The translations under genes and the position numbers were made by a program. Below are positions 27,595 to 37,289 of a stretch of 64,000 nt of DNA, in pieces. Source of the stretch: Nodosilinea sp. FACHB-131 (GTDB lineage Bacteria; Cyanobacteriota; Cyanobacteriia; Phormidesmidales; Phormidesmidaceae). Position 1 is the first letter of the stretch, and each line of letters begins with the position of its first letter. The notes under the pieces were generated by a model. The model did not search any database. It was not told where the DNA came from and worked only from the letters and a program-made list of their open reading frames with translations. The stretch covers positions 1 through 64,000 of the forward strand of contig NZ_JACJOF010000012.1 in assembly GCF_014695395.1 (NCBI RefSeq), given 5' to 3'.

Positions 27595-30060
27595 ATGTTT
27601 GAACGCTTCACAGAAAAAGCAATCAAGGTCATCATGCTGGCTCAGGAGGAAGCTCGTCGGCTCGGCCACAACTTTGTGGGTACTGAGCAGATTCTCCTGG
27701 GGTTAATTGGAGAAGGCACGGGCGTAGCCGCCAAGGTCTTAAAGTCAATGGGCGTCAATCTTAAGGATGCGCGCATTGAAGTTGAAAAGATCATTGGTCG
27801 TGGCTCCGGCTTTGTGGCCGTTGAAATTCCTTTTACCCCCCGAGCCAAGCGTGTGCTTGAACTCTCCCTGGAAGAAGCCCGTCAGCTCGGCCACAATTAC
27901 ATTGGCACTGAGCACCTGCTTCTGGGGTTGATCCGCGAAGGCGAGGGGGTCGCGGCCCGCGTTCTCGAGAATCTGGGCGTTGACCTGTCTAAGGTGCGCA
28001 CCCAGGTGATTCGCATGCTGGGTGAAACGGCAGAGGTGTCTGCCGGAAGCAGTGGTGGGCGCACTAAGACTCCCACTTTGGATGAATTTGGCTCTAATCT
28101 GACCCAAATGGCCGCCGATGGCAAGCTCGATCCCGTGGTCGGTCGTCAGAAAGAAATTGAGCGCGTCATCCAAATTCTGGGCCGTCGTACAAAAAACAAC
28201 CCGGTGCTAATTGGTGAGCCTGGTGTGGGTAAGACCGCGATCGCCGAGGGTTTGGCCCAGCGCATTGGCAACGGTGACGTGCCCGATATTCTCGAAGACC
28301 GCCGCGTGGTGACCCTCGATATCGGTCTGCTAGTGGCCGGTACCAAGTACCGAGGCGAGTTTGAAGAGCGTCTGAAAAAAATCATGGATGAGATCCGCAC
28401 TGCGGGCAATGTCATCTTGGTGATTGACGAGGTTCACACTCTAATTGGGGCGGGGGCTGCTGAAGGGGCGATCGACGCCGCCAACATCCTCAAGCCTGCC
28501 CTAGCGCGGGGTGAGTTGCAGTGCATCGGGGCCACCACCCTGGATGAATACCGCAAGCACATTGAGCGCGACGCCGCCCTTGAGCGCCGCTTCCAGCCGG
28601 TGATGGTGGGCGAACCCAGCGTGGATGAGACCATCGAGATCCTGCACGGCCTGCGCGATCGCTACGAGCAGCACCACAAGCTGAAGATCTCCGACGATGC
28701 CCTAGAGGCGGCCGCCAAGCTGTCGGATCGCTATATCGCCGATCGCTTCCTGCCCGACAAGGCCATCGACCTAATCGACGAGGCGGGCTCCCGCGTTCGT
28801 CTACTCAATTCCCAGCTGCCTCCAGCGGCGAAGGAGCTCGATCGCGAACTGCGCCAAGTGCTCAAGGACAAGGACAACGCTGTGCGTTCCCAAGATTTTG
28901 ACAAAGCTGGGGAACTGCGCGATCGCGAGATGGAAATCAAGGCCGAGATCCGGGCGATCGCCCAGAATAAGGTCAATGAAGACGCTGGCGGTGAAGACAT
29001 GCCCGTGGTGGGCGAAGAAGACATTGCCCACATCGTTGCCTCCTGGACTGGGGTGCCGGTGAGCAAACTCACCGAATCCGAGTCCGAGAAGCTGCTGCAC
29101 ATGGAAGACACCCTGCACCAGCGGTTGATCGGCCAAGACGAAGCGGTAAGGGCTATTTCCCGGGCCATTCGCCGTGCCCGAGTTGGCCTTAAAAACCCCA
29201 ACCGACCGATCGCCAGCTTCGTGTTCTCTGGCCCCACTGGGGTTGGTAAAACCGAGCTTGCTAAGTCTCTAGCCGCCTACTTCTTCGGCTCCGAAGACTC
29301 CATGATTCGTCTGGATATGTCGGAGTTTATGGAGCGCCACACGGTTTCCAAACTGATCGGCTCGCCTCCGGGCTATGTGGGCTACAACGAGGGCGGTCAG
29401 CTGACCGAAGCCGTGCGTCGCCGGCCCTACACCGTGGTGCTGTTTGACGAAATTGAGAAGGCTCACCCCGATGTCTTCAACATGCTGCTGCAAATCTTAG
29501 AAGACGGCCGCCTGACCGATGCTAAAGGCCGCACGGTCGACTTCAAGAACACTCTGCTGATCATGACTTCCAACATTGGTTCTAAAGTCATTGAGAAGGG
29601 TGGCGGTGGCCTTGGCTTCGAGTTTGAGCAAGATCAAGCCGAATCGCAGTACAACCGCATCCGCTCCCTGGTGAACGAAGAACTCAAGCAGTACTTCCGG
29701 CCTGAGTTCCTCAACCGCCTTGACGAGATCATCGTCTTCCGTCAGCTCACCAAGGACGAGGTCAAGGAGATCTCCGACATCTTGCTCAAGGAGGTGTTCG
29801 GTCGACTTACCGAGAAGAACATCCACCTCCAGGTCACCGAGCGCTTCAAGGAGCGCCTGGTAGAAGAAGGCTACAACCCCAGCTATGGGGCACGGCCGCT
29901 ACGTCGGGCGATTATGCGACTGCTCGAAGACACGCTGGCCGAAGAGATTCTCTCTGGTCGTTTGGGCGACGGCGATACAGCCACTGTCGATGTGGACGAC
30001 ACCGGCAAGGTCACCATCCAAGCCGAACAGCGTCGAGAGCTGATCTCTGCCGAGAGCTAG
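27595..30060 (+). CDS. clpC: ATP-dependent Clp protease ATPase ClpC
   Basis: ClpC is a hexameric Hsp100 unfoldase that feeds proteins to ClpP/ClpR. The 821 residues include two N-terminal Clp_N repeats ([32 protein letters not shown]), AAA-1 with Walker [10 protein letters not shown], a UVR segment ([14 protein letters not shown]), AAA-2 with Walker [10 protein letters not shown] and a C-terminal D2-small domain. ATG 27595 ([13 protein letters not shown]) is the family start; an upstream in-frame ATA/ATT stretch adds five residues only. A TTGACA box lies at 27447 but a matching -10 is unclear. A terminator follows at 30101. Confidence 0.97.
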   Translation: MFERFTEKAIKVIMLAQEEARRLGHNFVGTEQILLGLIGEGTGVAAKVLKSMGVNLKDARIEVEKIIGRGSGFVAVEIPFTPRAKRVLELSLEEARQLGHNYIGTEHLLLGLIREGEGVAARVLENLGVDLSKVRTQVIRMLGETAEVSAGSSGGRTKTPTLDEFGSNLTQMAADGKLDPVVGRQKEIERVIQILGRRTKNNPVLIGEPGVGKTAIAEGLAQRIGNGDVPDILEDRRVVTLDIGLLVAGTKYRGEFEERLKKIMDEIRTAGNVILVIDEVHTLIGAGAAEGAIDAANILKPALARGELQCIGATTLDEYRKHIERDAALERRFQPVMVGEPSVDETIEILHGLRDRYEQHHKLKISDDALEAAAKLSDRYIADRFLPDKAIDLIDEAGSRVRLLNSQLPPAAKELDRELRQVLKDKDNAVRSQDFDKAGELRDREMEIKAEIRAIAQNKVNEDAGGEDMPVVGEEDIAHIVASWTGVPVSKLTESESEKLLHMEDTLHQRLIGQDEAVRAISRAIRRARVGLKNPNRPIASFVFSGPTGVGKTELAKSLAAYFFGSEDSMIRLDMSEFMERHTVSKLIGSPPGYVGYNEGGQLTEAVRRRPYTVVLFDEIEKAHPDVFNMLLQILEDGRLTDAKGRTVDFKNTLLIMTSNIGSKVIEKGGGGLGFEFEQDQAESQYNRIRSLVNEELKQYFRPEFLNRLDEIIVFRQLTKDEVKEISDILLKEVFGRLTEKNIHLQVTERFKERLVEEGYNPSYGARPLRRAIMRLLEDTLAEEILSGRLGDGDTATVDVDDTGKVTIQAEQRRELISAES

Positions 30061-30100
30061 GCGCAAGAGCTAGACGCTGGTCTAAATCATCTGTTGTTGG

Positions 30101-30133
30101 AAATGCCGTTCTCCTGGGAGGGCGGCATTTTAT
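30101..30133 (+). terminator. Rho-independent terminator of clpC
   Basis: AAATGCCG pairs with CGGCATTT, with an inner CTCC/GGAG pair, then TTATTGTTT. It lies 40 bp after the clpC stop. Confidence 0.8.
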
Positions 30134-30206
30134 TGTTTACGGTTAAGGGGCATGCGGCAGCGGCCCAGAGCCGGTATGCTGACATCACCATTTGACAGGT
30201 TTCACC

Positions 30207-30380
30207 ATGGGCGATACCACCAACTGTGAAAAATTGGCCAGCGTCTTCAACCAGGCTAGCCAGCAGGGCAAGAGTGCCTTTTGCAAAATGCTCTGGGGTA
30301 ATCAACCAGAAACCGTGCAGGCGCAGCTTAAACCTCTACTCAGTGCTGAGACCATAGAGGCTTTGCGCGACGAAGATTAG
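30207..30380 (+). CDS. Small hypothetical protein (57 residues)
   Basis: The frame from ATG 30207 gives MGDTTNCEKLASVFNQASQQ and continues as an amphipathic, soluble helical protein ending EALRDED; ATG 30192 would add five residues. AGGT lies seven bases upstream. Codon use resembles neighbouring genes. I recognise no domain. It follows the clpC terminator and so has its own promoter, or is read through. Confidence 0.5.
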   Translation: MGDTTNCEKLASVFNQASQQGKSAFCKMLWGNQPETVQAQLKPLLSAETIEALRDED

Positions 30381-30597
30381 GTATAAACTCGCTTGTGGCC
30401 ACAGGGTTAGTTAAAGTCCTGGGCTCAGGGTGCTGCCGTAACCCCTACTTCCTAAGGCTGAGATCGTTCGCCGTCGAGTTCTCCCTCTCTTTTCTGGCTA
30501 ACGAGTTGGGTTTCGTTAGGTCACGGGTCGCCCCATCGGTCGTTTCCCTTGCTACAGTCGATAGGCAGATGAGCACAAGCACAGCAGGAGCACGGCC

Positions 30598-31965
30598 ATG
30601 GACCAGTGGCAACAAGGGGAAACCCTTGATCTGGAAATTACTGACCTGAGTAGCAGCGGTGACGGCATCGGCCGCTGGCAGGAGCGGGTGGTATTTGTGC
30701 CCGACACCGTACCCGGCGACTTGGTGCGGGCGCGGTTGGTGCAGGCTAAGCCAACTTTTGGTCGGGCCAAGGTGCGGCAGTTGCTGACCCCGTCGCCCGA
30801 TCGCATTCGAGCGGCCTGCATCGTGGCTGACAAGTGCGGCGGTTGTCAGTGGCAGTCCATCAGCTATCCATCCCAGCTGGCGGCTAAACAGCAGCAGGTG
30901 CTCGATGCCTTTACGCGCCTAGGTGGCTTTGAAAATCCCAAGGTGATGCCGATTTTGGCGTCTGAAGCCCCTTTGGGCTACCGCAACAAGGCAACTTACC
31001 CTCTGGGGCGATCGCCCGAAGGCCAGGTCAAGGCCGGCTACTTTCGCCAGGGCAGCCACAAGCTGGTTAACCTCAACCAGTGCCCCGTGCAGGATGAGCG
31101 CCTGAACCCGCTACTGGCCGAGGTCAAGCGCGACATTCAGGAGCGGGGCTGGTCGATCTATAGCGAGAGCAAGCACCAGGGTAGGCTGCGCCACCTGTCG
31201 CTGCGGGTAGGCCGCCGCACTGGGCAAATGCTGCTGACCCTGGTATCCACAGCGCCTAATCTCAAGGATGTGGAATTGCAGGCCCAGGAGTGGCGAGAGC
31301 GTTACCCCGACCTCGTCGGCGTGTGCGTTAACCTCAACCCCGACAAGACCAACGCCATTTTTGGGGCCGAAACCCTAGTAATTGACGGCGTGCCCTACAT
31401 CGAAGAGATGTTTGCCGGGCTGCGGTTTCGCATTCATGCCACTACGTTCTTTCAGGTCAACACCGAGCAGGCTGAGCAGGTGTTACAGGTTATTTTGGAC
31501 GAGCTACAGCTCACCGGCAGCGAAACCATCATTGACGCCTACTGCGGTGTCGGTACCTTGACCCTGCCTCTGGCTCAACAGGCCAAGCGGGTGATGGGCT
31601 TAGAGGTGCAAGCAGAAGCTGTGGCTCAGGGCTTAGCCAACGCAGGGCTCAACGGCATTGACAATGTCGAATTTCGCGCCGGAGATGTTGGGGCACTGCT
31701 GGCTGAGGCGGCCGCTAGTCTGAGCGATCCACTGGATATAGTCGTGCTTGATCCGCCCCGCAAAGGCTGCGATCGCTCCGTGCTTGATGCTTTGATCGAA
31801 CTTCGTCCACCCCGCATCGTCTACATGAGCTGTGACCCTGCTACCCTGGCCCGAGACCTCAAAATTCTGCGGGATGAGGGCGGCTATAGTCTGACCAAAG
31901 CTCAACCGGCCGACTTCTTTCCCCAGACCCCCCACGTAGAATGCGTCGCATTTCTGGTAGCGTAA
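30598..31965 (+). CDS. rlmD: 23S rRNA (uracil-1939-C5)-methyltransferase RlmD-type
   Basis: The enzyme methylates a uridine of 23S rRNA (or tRNA in paralogues) using SAM. The 455-residue protein starts with a TRAM RNA-binding domain (LDLEITDLSSSGDGIGR), holds the Fe-S cysteines in CIVADKCGGCQWQ and NQCPVQDERL, then a Rossmann domain with AYCGVGTLTLPLA (SAM) and the catalytic nucleophile in MSCDPATLARDL; PPRKGCD is the Pro-rich loop. The exact target (RlmD, RlmCD or TrmFO-independent TrmA type) cannot be fixed by reading. It precedes lpxD by 37 bp. Confidence 0.9.
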   Translation: MDQWQQGETLDLEITDLSSSGDGIGRWQERVVFVPDTVPGDLVRARLVQAKPTFGRAKVRQLLTPSPDRIRAACIVADKCGGCQWQSISYPSQLAAKQQQVLDAFTRLGGFENPKVMPILASEAPLGYRNKATYPLGRSPEGQVKAGYFRQGSHKLVNLNQCPVQDERLNPLLAEVKRDIQERGWSIYSESKHQGRLRHLSLRVGRRTGQMLLTLVSTAPNLKDVELQAQEWRERYPDLVGVCVNLNPDKTNAIFGAETLVIDGVPYIEEMFAGLRFRIHATTFFQVNTEQAEQVLQVILDELQLTGSETIIDAYCGVGTLTLPLAQQAKRVMGLEVQAEAVAQGLANAGLNGIDNVEFRAGDVGALLAEAAASLSDPLDIVVLDPPRKGCDRSVLDALIELRPPRIVYMSCDPATLARDLKILRDEGGYSLTKAQPADFFPQTPHVECVAFLVA

Positions 31966-32002
31966 AAGCCAGATTGGTTTTACTGCGTTTCTCTCAGCTC
32001 CT

Positions 32003-33040
32003 ATGAAGTTCAGCACCATTGCCGACAAAATTCAGATTACCGCCGCCTCTAGTCTGACTGCTAACCCCGGCCACGATCCTGAGATTGCTGGGGTGGCAGC
32101 CGTCGACCAGGCCTCGGTCGGCACGCTGAGCTACATCGAGGGAGATAAGTTCGCCAGCTTTGTCGGTACTACCCAGGCCGGCGCCCTGATTTTGCCTCAG
32201 AATCCCCTGTTGCAAGCCAAGGCTACCGAACGCGGCATCGCTTGGCTTAGCACCCCTGACCCGCGCCTGGCCTTTGCGCGGGCCATTGCGCTGTTCTATA
32301 CGCCCTACCAGCCTGCGCCTGGCATTCATCCCACCGCCGTGATTGATCCTACAGCCACCTATGGCGACAACGTCTCCATAGGGGCCAACGCGGTGATTCA
32401 AGCCGGAGTCTACTTAGGAGCGGGGGTCTGCATTCACCCCAACGTGGTGGTCTATCCCCAAGTGCGGGTGGGCGATCGCACCGTGCTTCACGCCAACTGC
32501 ACCATCCATGAGCGCACTCAGATTGGGGCAGATTGCGCTATCCACAGCGGCGCGGTAGTTGGCGCTGAGGGCTTTGGCTTTGTACCCACCCCCCACGGGT
32601 GGGAGAAAATGGAGCAGTCGGGCATTGTCGTTATCGATGACGGCGTGCGGGTGGGCAGCAACTCCACCATCGATCGCCCTGCTGTAGGCACGACTCGCGT
32701 GGGGCGCGGCACCAAACTCGACAACCTGGTGCATATTGCCCACGGCTGCCAGGTGGGCGAAGGGGTAGTGATGGCCGGTCAAGTTGGCATGGCCGGTGGC
32801 GTTACTATCGGCAACCGGGTGATTTTGGCGGGTCAGGTAGGCATTGCTAACCAGGCCGTTATTGGTGAGGGCGCGATCGCCACTGCCAAAGCCGGCGTCC
32901 ACGGCGATGTCGCTCCAGGCGAAATTGTTACCGGCTCGCCGGCTCTACCCCACAAAGTCTCTCTCAAGGCCTCAGCGGTGTACCGTCGCCTGCCCGAAAT
33001 GTACAAGATCGTTCAGCGTCTGCAAAAGCACCTGCTCTAG
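32003..33040 (+). CDS. lpxD: UDP-3-O-acylglucosamine N-acyltransferase
   Basis: LpxD adds the second acyl chain of lipid A precursors. The 345-residue protein has an N-terminal uridine-binding domain and a long left-handed beta helix made of hexapeptide repeats (about 110-290), with the catalytic His in NLVHIAHGCQVGEG, and a C-terminal helix (RRLPEMYKIVQRL). Presence of lpxD is common in cyanobacteria even though their lipid A is simple. It lies 37 bp after rlmD and 18 bp before the next gene, so the three may form an operon. Confidence 0.95.
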   Translation: MKFSTIADKIQITAASSLTANPGHDPEIAGVAAVDQASVGTLSYIEGDKFASFVGTTQAGALILPQNPLLQAKATERGIAWLSTPDPRLAFARAIALFYTPYQPAPGIHPTAVIDPTATYGDNVSIGANAVIQAGVYLGAGVCIHPNVVVYPQVRVGDRTVLHANCTIHERTQIGADCAIHSGAVVGAEGFGFVPTPHGWEKMEQSGIVVIDDGVRVGSNSTIDRPAVGTTRVGRGTKLDNLVHIAHGCQVGEGVVMAGQVGMAGGVTIGNRVILAGQVGIANQAVIGEGAIATAKAGVHGDVAPGEIVTGSPALPHKVSLKASAVYRRLPEMYKIVQRLQKHLL

Positions 33041-33058
33041 CCCCTTCTCACTCTGCCC

Positions 33059-33685
33059 ATGACCCCAGCCTCCCAAGACGACATCCCCAACATTCAGCAG
33101 GAACTGCGCTTCAGCCGTCCGTTTACCCTAGCTGACGCCATTGGCCAGGAGGCGGGCAACTTCATGAAAGGAGAATCGCCCATTCCGCGGCTGGTGCAGG
33201 CGAGGCACGGTGCCCAGCAAGCGCTGAAAGAATCCCTAGTGGATGGCCCCGGCGCCCTGCACCGGGTGCTAGAGCAGTGGCTAGTGGATGATGAGCGCCG
33301 CCTCAGCCAGTACCTGGAGCACCCGGCCGAGGCGGTAAAGGATTTGCTGATAACGGTGCTGCGATCGCCCGTAACCCTCTACGAACTGGTGCGCCAAACC
33401 GACGTCACCTGGGGCCAGATTTACGATAGCCGCCCCCACTTTCAGCAGCCCGGACAGCCCCCCCACCCCGATGATCAATACACCCACGAGTCGGTACGAG
33501 AGACGTTAGAGCAATGCCTGTACTGCCTCAACCACCCGCCCGTGGCAGAACTGGAACCAGACTCCGAAGCTGCCTTGCCGCAGACAGCTGCTCGAATAAA
33601 CTTACGGCTAATCATTAAAAAACCGCTGTTGTGGATAACAACAGCGGCCAGGAGCATTAGTCATTTGAAAAATGTCAGACGGTAA
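33059..33685 (+). CDS. Conserved hypothetical protein, convergent overlap with lexA
   Basis: The 208-residue protein is mostly helical and has the central pattern AGNFMKGESPIPRLVQAR, then LHRVLEQWL and VTWGQIYDSRPHFQQPG. It looks like a soluble cyanobacterial protein with no catalytic signature I know. The last 30 residues (after AALPQTAAR) are basic and are encoded across the lexA terminator (33617-33647) and 11 bases of the lexA coding sequence. This tail is probably recent, from loss of an earlier stop. It follows lpxD by 18 bp. Confidence 0.75.
   Translation: MTPASQDDIPNIQQELRFSRPFTLADAIGQEAGNFMKGESPIPRLVQARHGAQQALKESLVDGPGALHRVLEQWLVDDERRLSQYLEHPAEAVKDLLITVLRSPVTLYELVRQTDVTWGQIYDSRPHFQQPGQPPHPDDQYTHESVRETLEQCLYCLNHPPVAELEPDSEAALPQTAARINLRLIIKKPLLWITTAARSISHLKNVRR
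33617..33647 (-). terminator. Rho-independent terminator of lexA
   Basis: CCGCTGTTGT pairs with ACAACAGCGG over a 5-base loop, followed on the minus strand by TTTTTTAATG. It lies inside the coding region of the convergent gene 33059-33685. Confidence 0.85.
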
Positions 33686-34289
33686 AGTCGGGATCGATAC
33701 CGCGCCACACGGCCACTAGCCGACCTTGTACGTCTACGTGATCTGCTGGAAACTCCATAACCGGATACTTAGGGTTGGCGGGTTTGAGCTGCACCTGGTT
33801 ACCCTCGCGGTGAAATGATTTGAGGGTAGTACCGCTCTCAACCCGAGCTGCAACAATAGTCCCCTCACGAATGCCCTGGGGATCTTTCACCGGACGCATG
33901 ATCACCACGTCCCCATCCTGAATCATGGCCTCGATCATGCTGTCTCCAGTAACTTTGAGGGCATAGTCACCAGACTGAATAGGCAGCCCGTTGAGATCGA
34001 GACGCTCGACAGTATCGGTAAACGCTTCGTTGACAAAACCAGCGGCAATGGTGCCCAGAATTGGCACACCACGGACATTATCCCGAACGCGAATGGTGCG
34101 CGCTTTCCCTTCGCTCCATTCAATGTAGCCCTTGTTCTTGAGGTGTTCTAAGCGACTTTGAATAGGTGCAGGGGAACGTAGGTTCATAGCCCGCATCATT
34201 TGGCGAATGGAGGGGGAGTGCTGATTAGCCCGGATATACTCAACTAGCCAGTCGTAGAGCTCCTGTTGGGCAGTTGTTAAGGATTCCAT
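33675..34289 (-). CDS. lexA: LexA repressor
   Basis: LexA represses DNA-repair genes until RecA-stimulated self-cleavage. The 204-residue protein has an N-terminal winged helix (SPSIRQMMRAMNLRSPAPIQ) and an S24 peptidase domain. The cleavage site Ala-Gly is present (GTIAAGFV), as are the catalytic serine (VTGDSMIEAMI) and lysine (GTTLKSFHREG). The LexA of Synechocystis 6803 lacks some of these, so this copy is of the cleavable type. A consensus SOS box lies 33 bp upstream. The 3' end overlaps the convergent gene. Confidence 0.95.
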   Translation of the reverse strand: MESLTTAQQELYDWLVEYIRANQHSPSIRQMMRAMNLRSPAPIQSRLEHLKNKGYIEWSEGKARTIRVRDNVRGVPILGTIAAGFVNEAFTDTVERLDLNGLPIQSGDYALKVTGDSMIEAMIQDGDVVIMRPVKDPQGIREGTIVAARVESGTTLKSFHREGNQVQLKPANPKYPVMEFPADHVDVQGRLVAVWRGIDPDFTV

Positions 34290-34321
34290 AGGGATTTAGC
34301 CACGGCGTCGAATCATGTTAT

Positions 34322-34335
34322 GGAACAAGTGTACC
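34322..34335 (-). promoter_or_regulatory. LexA (SOS) box in the lexA promoter
   Basis: The minus strand reads GGTACACTTGTTCC, which fits the published cyanobacterial SOS box RGTACNNNDGTWCB at every position. It lies 33-46 bases before the lexA ATG, so LexA should repress its own gene. Confidence 0.85.
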
Positions 34336-34515
34336 AACTGGGTGGCCATCTGTCTACTCTATCAATAAACCTTCCGGTAAACCAGTACTAACAATAACCC
34401 CAACGCTAATCAGCTCAATTCAGCTGCTCCGTAAGAGGATGAATATTTGTTTTCATCGACCTGCCAGTATTTAACTTAGAGTTGGCACGTTCAGAACAGC
34501 AGTCGCCGTACCAAT

Positions 34516-34545
34516 AAAAAAGGCTGCCTTTAGGCAGCCTTTTTT
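34516..34545 (-). terminator. Rho-independent terminator of sigA
   Basis: AAAAAAGGCTGCC pairs with GGCAGCCTTTTTT over TTTA. It follows the sigA stop by about 60 bp on the minus strand and is symmetric. The gap 34336-34515 up to the lexA promoter holds nothing else I can see. Confidence 0.9.
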
Positions 34546-34607
34546 CAGTGGGTTTCGTTAAGCATCACTCTAATACTTTAGCCATAGGGCTGAAGTCGAG
34601 GTCAACC

Positions 34608-35747
34608 CTAGCGAATGTACTCTTTCAAAATGCTGTTGCGGTTAGGATGGCGCAGTTTACGCAGGGCCTTAGCTTCAATTTGGCGAATGCGCTCGCGGGT
34701 AACGTTGAAAATCTGGCCAATTTCTTCCAGAGTTTTCATCCGGCCATCGTCGAGGCCGTAGCGTAGGCGCAGGACATCCCGCTCGCGAGGGCTGAGGGTG
34801 CCCAAAACGCTTTCCAGGTCTTCCCGAAGGAGGCTTTTAGAGACTTGATCTTCGGGGGTTTCGCCGTCTGATTCAATGAAATCGCCCAGACGAGAATCTT
34901 CTTCTTTACCGATGGGAGTCTCAAGGGAGATGGGCAGCTGGGCCGATTTTGCAATAAATCGCAGCTTCTCGATGGTCATTTCCATGCGAGTGGCGATCTC
35001 TTCTTCAGTGGGCTTGCGGCCAAGCTCTTGGGAGAGCAGTTTGGTGGTCTTTTTGATGCGAGAGATGGTCTCGTAAAGGTGCACCGGTAGCCGAATAGTG
35101 CGCGACTGATCGGCGATCGCCCGGGTGATGGCCTGACGAATCCACCAGGTGGCGTAGGTCGAGAACTTGTAGCCCTTTTCGTGGTCAAACTTCTCAGCGG
35201 CGCGAATCAAGCCCAGACTGCCTTCCTGAATCAAGTCTTGGAAGGAGAGGCCACGGTTCATGTACTTCTTGGCGATCGATACCACCAAGCGCAGGTTTGA
35301 TTGCACCATTTTGTCTTTGGCGCGGCGACCAATGTGCAAACGGTGGCGGAAGCTGGCTAAGGTGTAGTCTTTGCCTTCGTCTTGGCTAACAGCAGCAGCC
35401 CACTCAATATCAGAGGGATCGCGCTCAAGGGAATCAAACAGCTCATCGTGGATGCGCTCTAGCTTGAGCAGGTCAGCGATCTTGCGGGCCAGCTCAATTT
35501 CTTCTTCGGCCCGTAGCAGGCGAATACGGCCAATCTCTTGCAGATAGAGACGAATAGAGTCTTCGGTGTAGTGGCGCTTTTTGGTTTGAGCTCGGCGGCG
35601 GGTTACCTTCCCCTTCGGCGCTTTGTCATCGGCGCCGGCCTCGTCATCTTGGGCAACAAAATTCTCGTCACTATCATTACCGTCGATCAGAAGATCGAGT
35701 TCAGTTTCAGGGTTGATGGTGCCGAGCAGATGATTTGCTTGGGTCAT
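34608..35747 (-). CDS. sigA: Principal RNA polymerase sigma factor SigA (RpoD)
   Basis: This is the essential housekeeping sigma factor. The 379 residues include an acidic N-terminal part ([19 protein letters not shown]), a basic stretch, region 1.2 ([16 protein letters not shown]), region 2 ([19 protein letters not shown]), region 3 and region 4 ([20 protein letters not shown]), ending in the conserved [13 protein letters not shown]. The start MTQANHLL at 35747 is typical for cyanobacterial SigA; an upstream ATG (35783) adds 12 residues. It is separated from lexA by a terminator and about 300 bp. Confidence 0.96.
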   Translation of the reverse strand: MTQANHLLGTINPETELDLLIDGNDSDENFVAQDDEAGADDKAPKGKVTRRRAQTKKRHYTEDSIRLYLQEIGRIRLLRAEEEIELARKIADLLKLERIHDELFDSLERDPSDIEWAAAVSQDEGKDYTLASFRHRLHIGRRAKDKMVQSNLRLVVSIAKKYMNRGLSFQDLIQEGSLGLIRAAEKFDHEKGYKFSTYATWWIRQAITRAIADQSRTIRLPVHLYETISRIKKTTKLLSQELGRKPTEEEIATRMEMTIEKLRFIAKSAQLPISLETPIGKEEDSRLGDFIESDGETPEDQVSKSLLREDLESVLGTLSPRERDVLRLRYGLDDGRMKTLEEIGQIFNVTRERIRQIEAKALRKLRHPNRNSILKEYIR

Positions 35748-36341
35748 GCCGCGATCCTCGTGCTCCTTAAAATTGAAAGACAAAGACTGTGATCAGATTA
35801 ACAGCTCCGTTGGATAGATGCCTACAGTTCCGAAAAAGTGCGGATCTATTTTTTAGGAATCCAGTGATAAGTGTCTAGCCACCTAGACGTTTACGACACT
35901 GGCTTGGTGCTGTTAGCCCAGGTCGTCGCCGCCTCTATCTAGAGAAATACATCAGCGCCGCCATGGCCTTTCAATTTTAACTGCAATGTTAGGTGATGTA
36001 CCACCCCAACTTTGGCAGAAACGATCGAATCGGCTGAAATGCTTAAGCTGCAACCAAAATACCCTCCTCAGAACTAAGAGCGATCGCCCAAAAAACGACT
36101 TTATAGAACAAATGAACTGCTTCATTTTCTTCTCATTTTTTCCTTTGTGAAGAGTAGTGACGCAACTCTTCAAGAATTCCCTGAATGTGATCGTCCCAGT
36201 TTGTCTAGATGCTGCCCAGGCAAATCTACTGCCTTGTTCGCCAGATTTTGTAAGCAATTCCTTACATTCAGCGCTAGTAATTGGATGTCTTCTAAGCACT
36301 TTTACGGTGCACTTTTTGACAATAAAATTGGATCCAAAATA
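35748..36341. other. AT-rich intergenic stretch upstream of sigA
   Basis: Almost 600 bases hold no credible gene. Composition is markedly more AT-rich than the rest of the window. A minus-strand open frame (35952-36395) runs through the cysE terminator and lacks codon bias or any domain, so I do not call it. The sigA promoter must lie near 35750-35900. Confidence 0.5.
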
Positions 36342-36387
36342 AAAAGTAAGGAGGCCTGGTGTCACAACGCTAGGCCTCCTTACTTTT
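36342..36387 (-). terminator. Rho-independent terminator of cysE
   Basis: AAAAGTAAGGAGGCCT pairs perfectly (16 bp) with AGGCCTCCTTACTTTT over a 14-base loop; TTTTATTTTGG follows on the minus strand. Confidence 0.9.
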
Positions 36388-36424
36388 AGGGACACTTTGT
36401 AGTGGAAATCTCAAGAGCTCTCGA

Positions 36425-37189
36425 TTAAATGCCGCTGCCGTCTAGAAATTCTTCAATAACGCGGTCTTGCAAGCGGCAGTAAACGCCGTCTTGAGAGCGG
36501 ACAGCGCCCACTAAAACGGGTTCGCGGCGCACTTGCCCCAACGCTTGAACTTCTTTTTCTAACGCTTCAATGCGATCGAGCAGAGCGCGAATTACCTGGG
36601 CTTCGGAGTCAGGCAGGCGGCCATGCTCTAGGGGTTCTACACGCTCCCCAGCCCGATACACGATGCGCCCGGGTACACCGACTACTGTGCAGTCGGAGGG
36701 CACTTCTCGCAGTACCACTGAACCTGCCCCAATGCGTACGTTGTGTCCGAGGTAGATATTGCCCAGTACCTTGGCACCAGCGCCAACGACCACGTTGTTG
36801 CCTAGGGTAGGATGGCGCTTGCCAACTTCCTTACCAGTACCCCCCAAGGTGACGCCTTGGTAGATTAGGGCGTAGTCACCAACGATGGCAGTTTCCCCAA
36901 TCACCACCCCCATGCCGTGGTCGATGAAAACGCCTTTGCCAATGGTGGCCCCTGGGTGAATTTCAATACCGGTGAGAAACCGCGCCAGGTGAGAGATGAG
37001 GCGAGGTACCACAGGTAGGCCTAAGTTCCAAAGCCAGTGACTGAAGCGGTGCAGTCCTAGGGCATGCAGGCCAGGATAGCAGGTGAGTACTTCTAACCAG
37101 TTGCGAGCCGCTGGGTCACGCTCGAAGACGATGCGGAAATCGGCAATCAGGGTGGTGAACACAGGCAATGGAGTTAACTGCAGCTTCAC
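36425..37189 (-). CDS. cysE: Serine O-acetyltransferase
   Basis: CysE makes O-acetylserine from serine and acetyl-CoA, the committed step to cysteine. The 254-residue protein has an N-terminal helical domain ([20 protein letters not shown]) and a left-handed beta helix with the catalytic His in [12 protein letters not shown] and the CoA-site [19 protein letters not shown]. After the beta helix, about 60 extra residues form a helical tail, longer than in E. coli and without the usual short C-terminal Ile that docks to CysK, although the very end is SGI. It is monocistronic with a strong terminator. Confidence 0.95.
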   Translation of the reverse strand: MKLQLTPLPVFTTLIADFRIVFERDPAARNWLEVLTCYPGLHALGLHRFSHWLWNLGLPVVPRLISHLARFLTGIEIHPGATIGKGVFIDHGMGVVIGETAIVGDYALIYQGVTLGGTGKEVGKRHPTLGNNVVVGAGAKVLGNIYLGHNVRIGAGSVVLREVPSDCTVVGVPGRIVYRAGERVEPLEHGRLPDSEAQVIRALLDRIEALEKEVQALGQVRREPVLVGAVRSQDGVYCRLQDRVIEEFLDGSGI

Positions 37190-37289
37190 TATCCTAACGT
37201 GGCCATGTCCTCGACTAACACCCTTCGCTGGTGTGGATTACTCTAGGTCTGCGCTACGGCTCGACGCCAACGAAGACAGCAGGACAGCC

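Noticed and set aside
27642..29826. Several long antisense frames opposite clpC
   Set aside because: They are shadows of a highly conserved GC-rich gene; their sequences are Arg/Ser-rich without domain patterns.
35952..36395. Minus-strand open frame of 147 codons upstream of sigA
   Set aside because: It begins inside the cysE terminator hairpin, lies in an AT-rich gene-free block and shows no domain or typical codon use.
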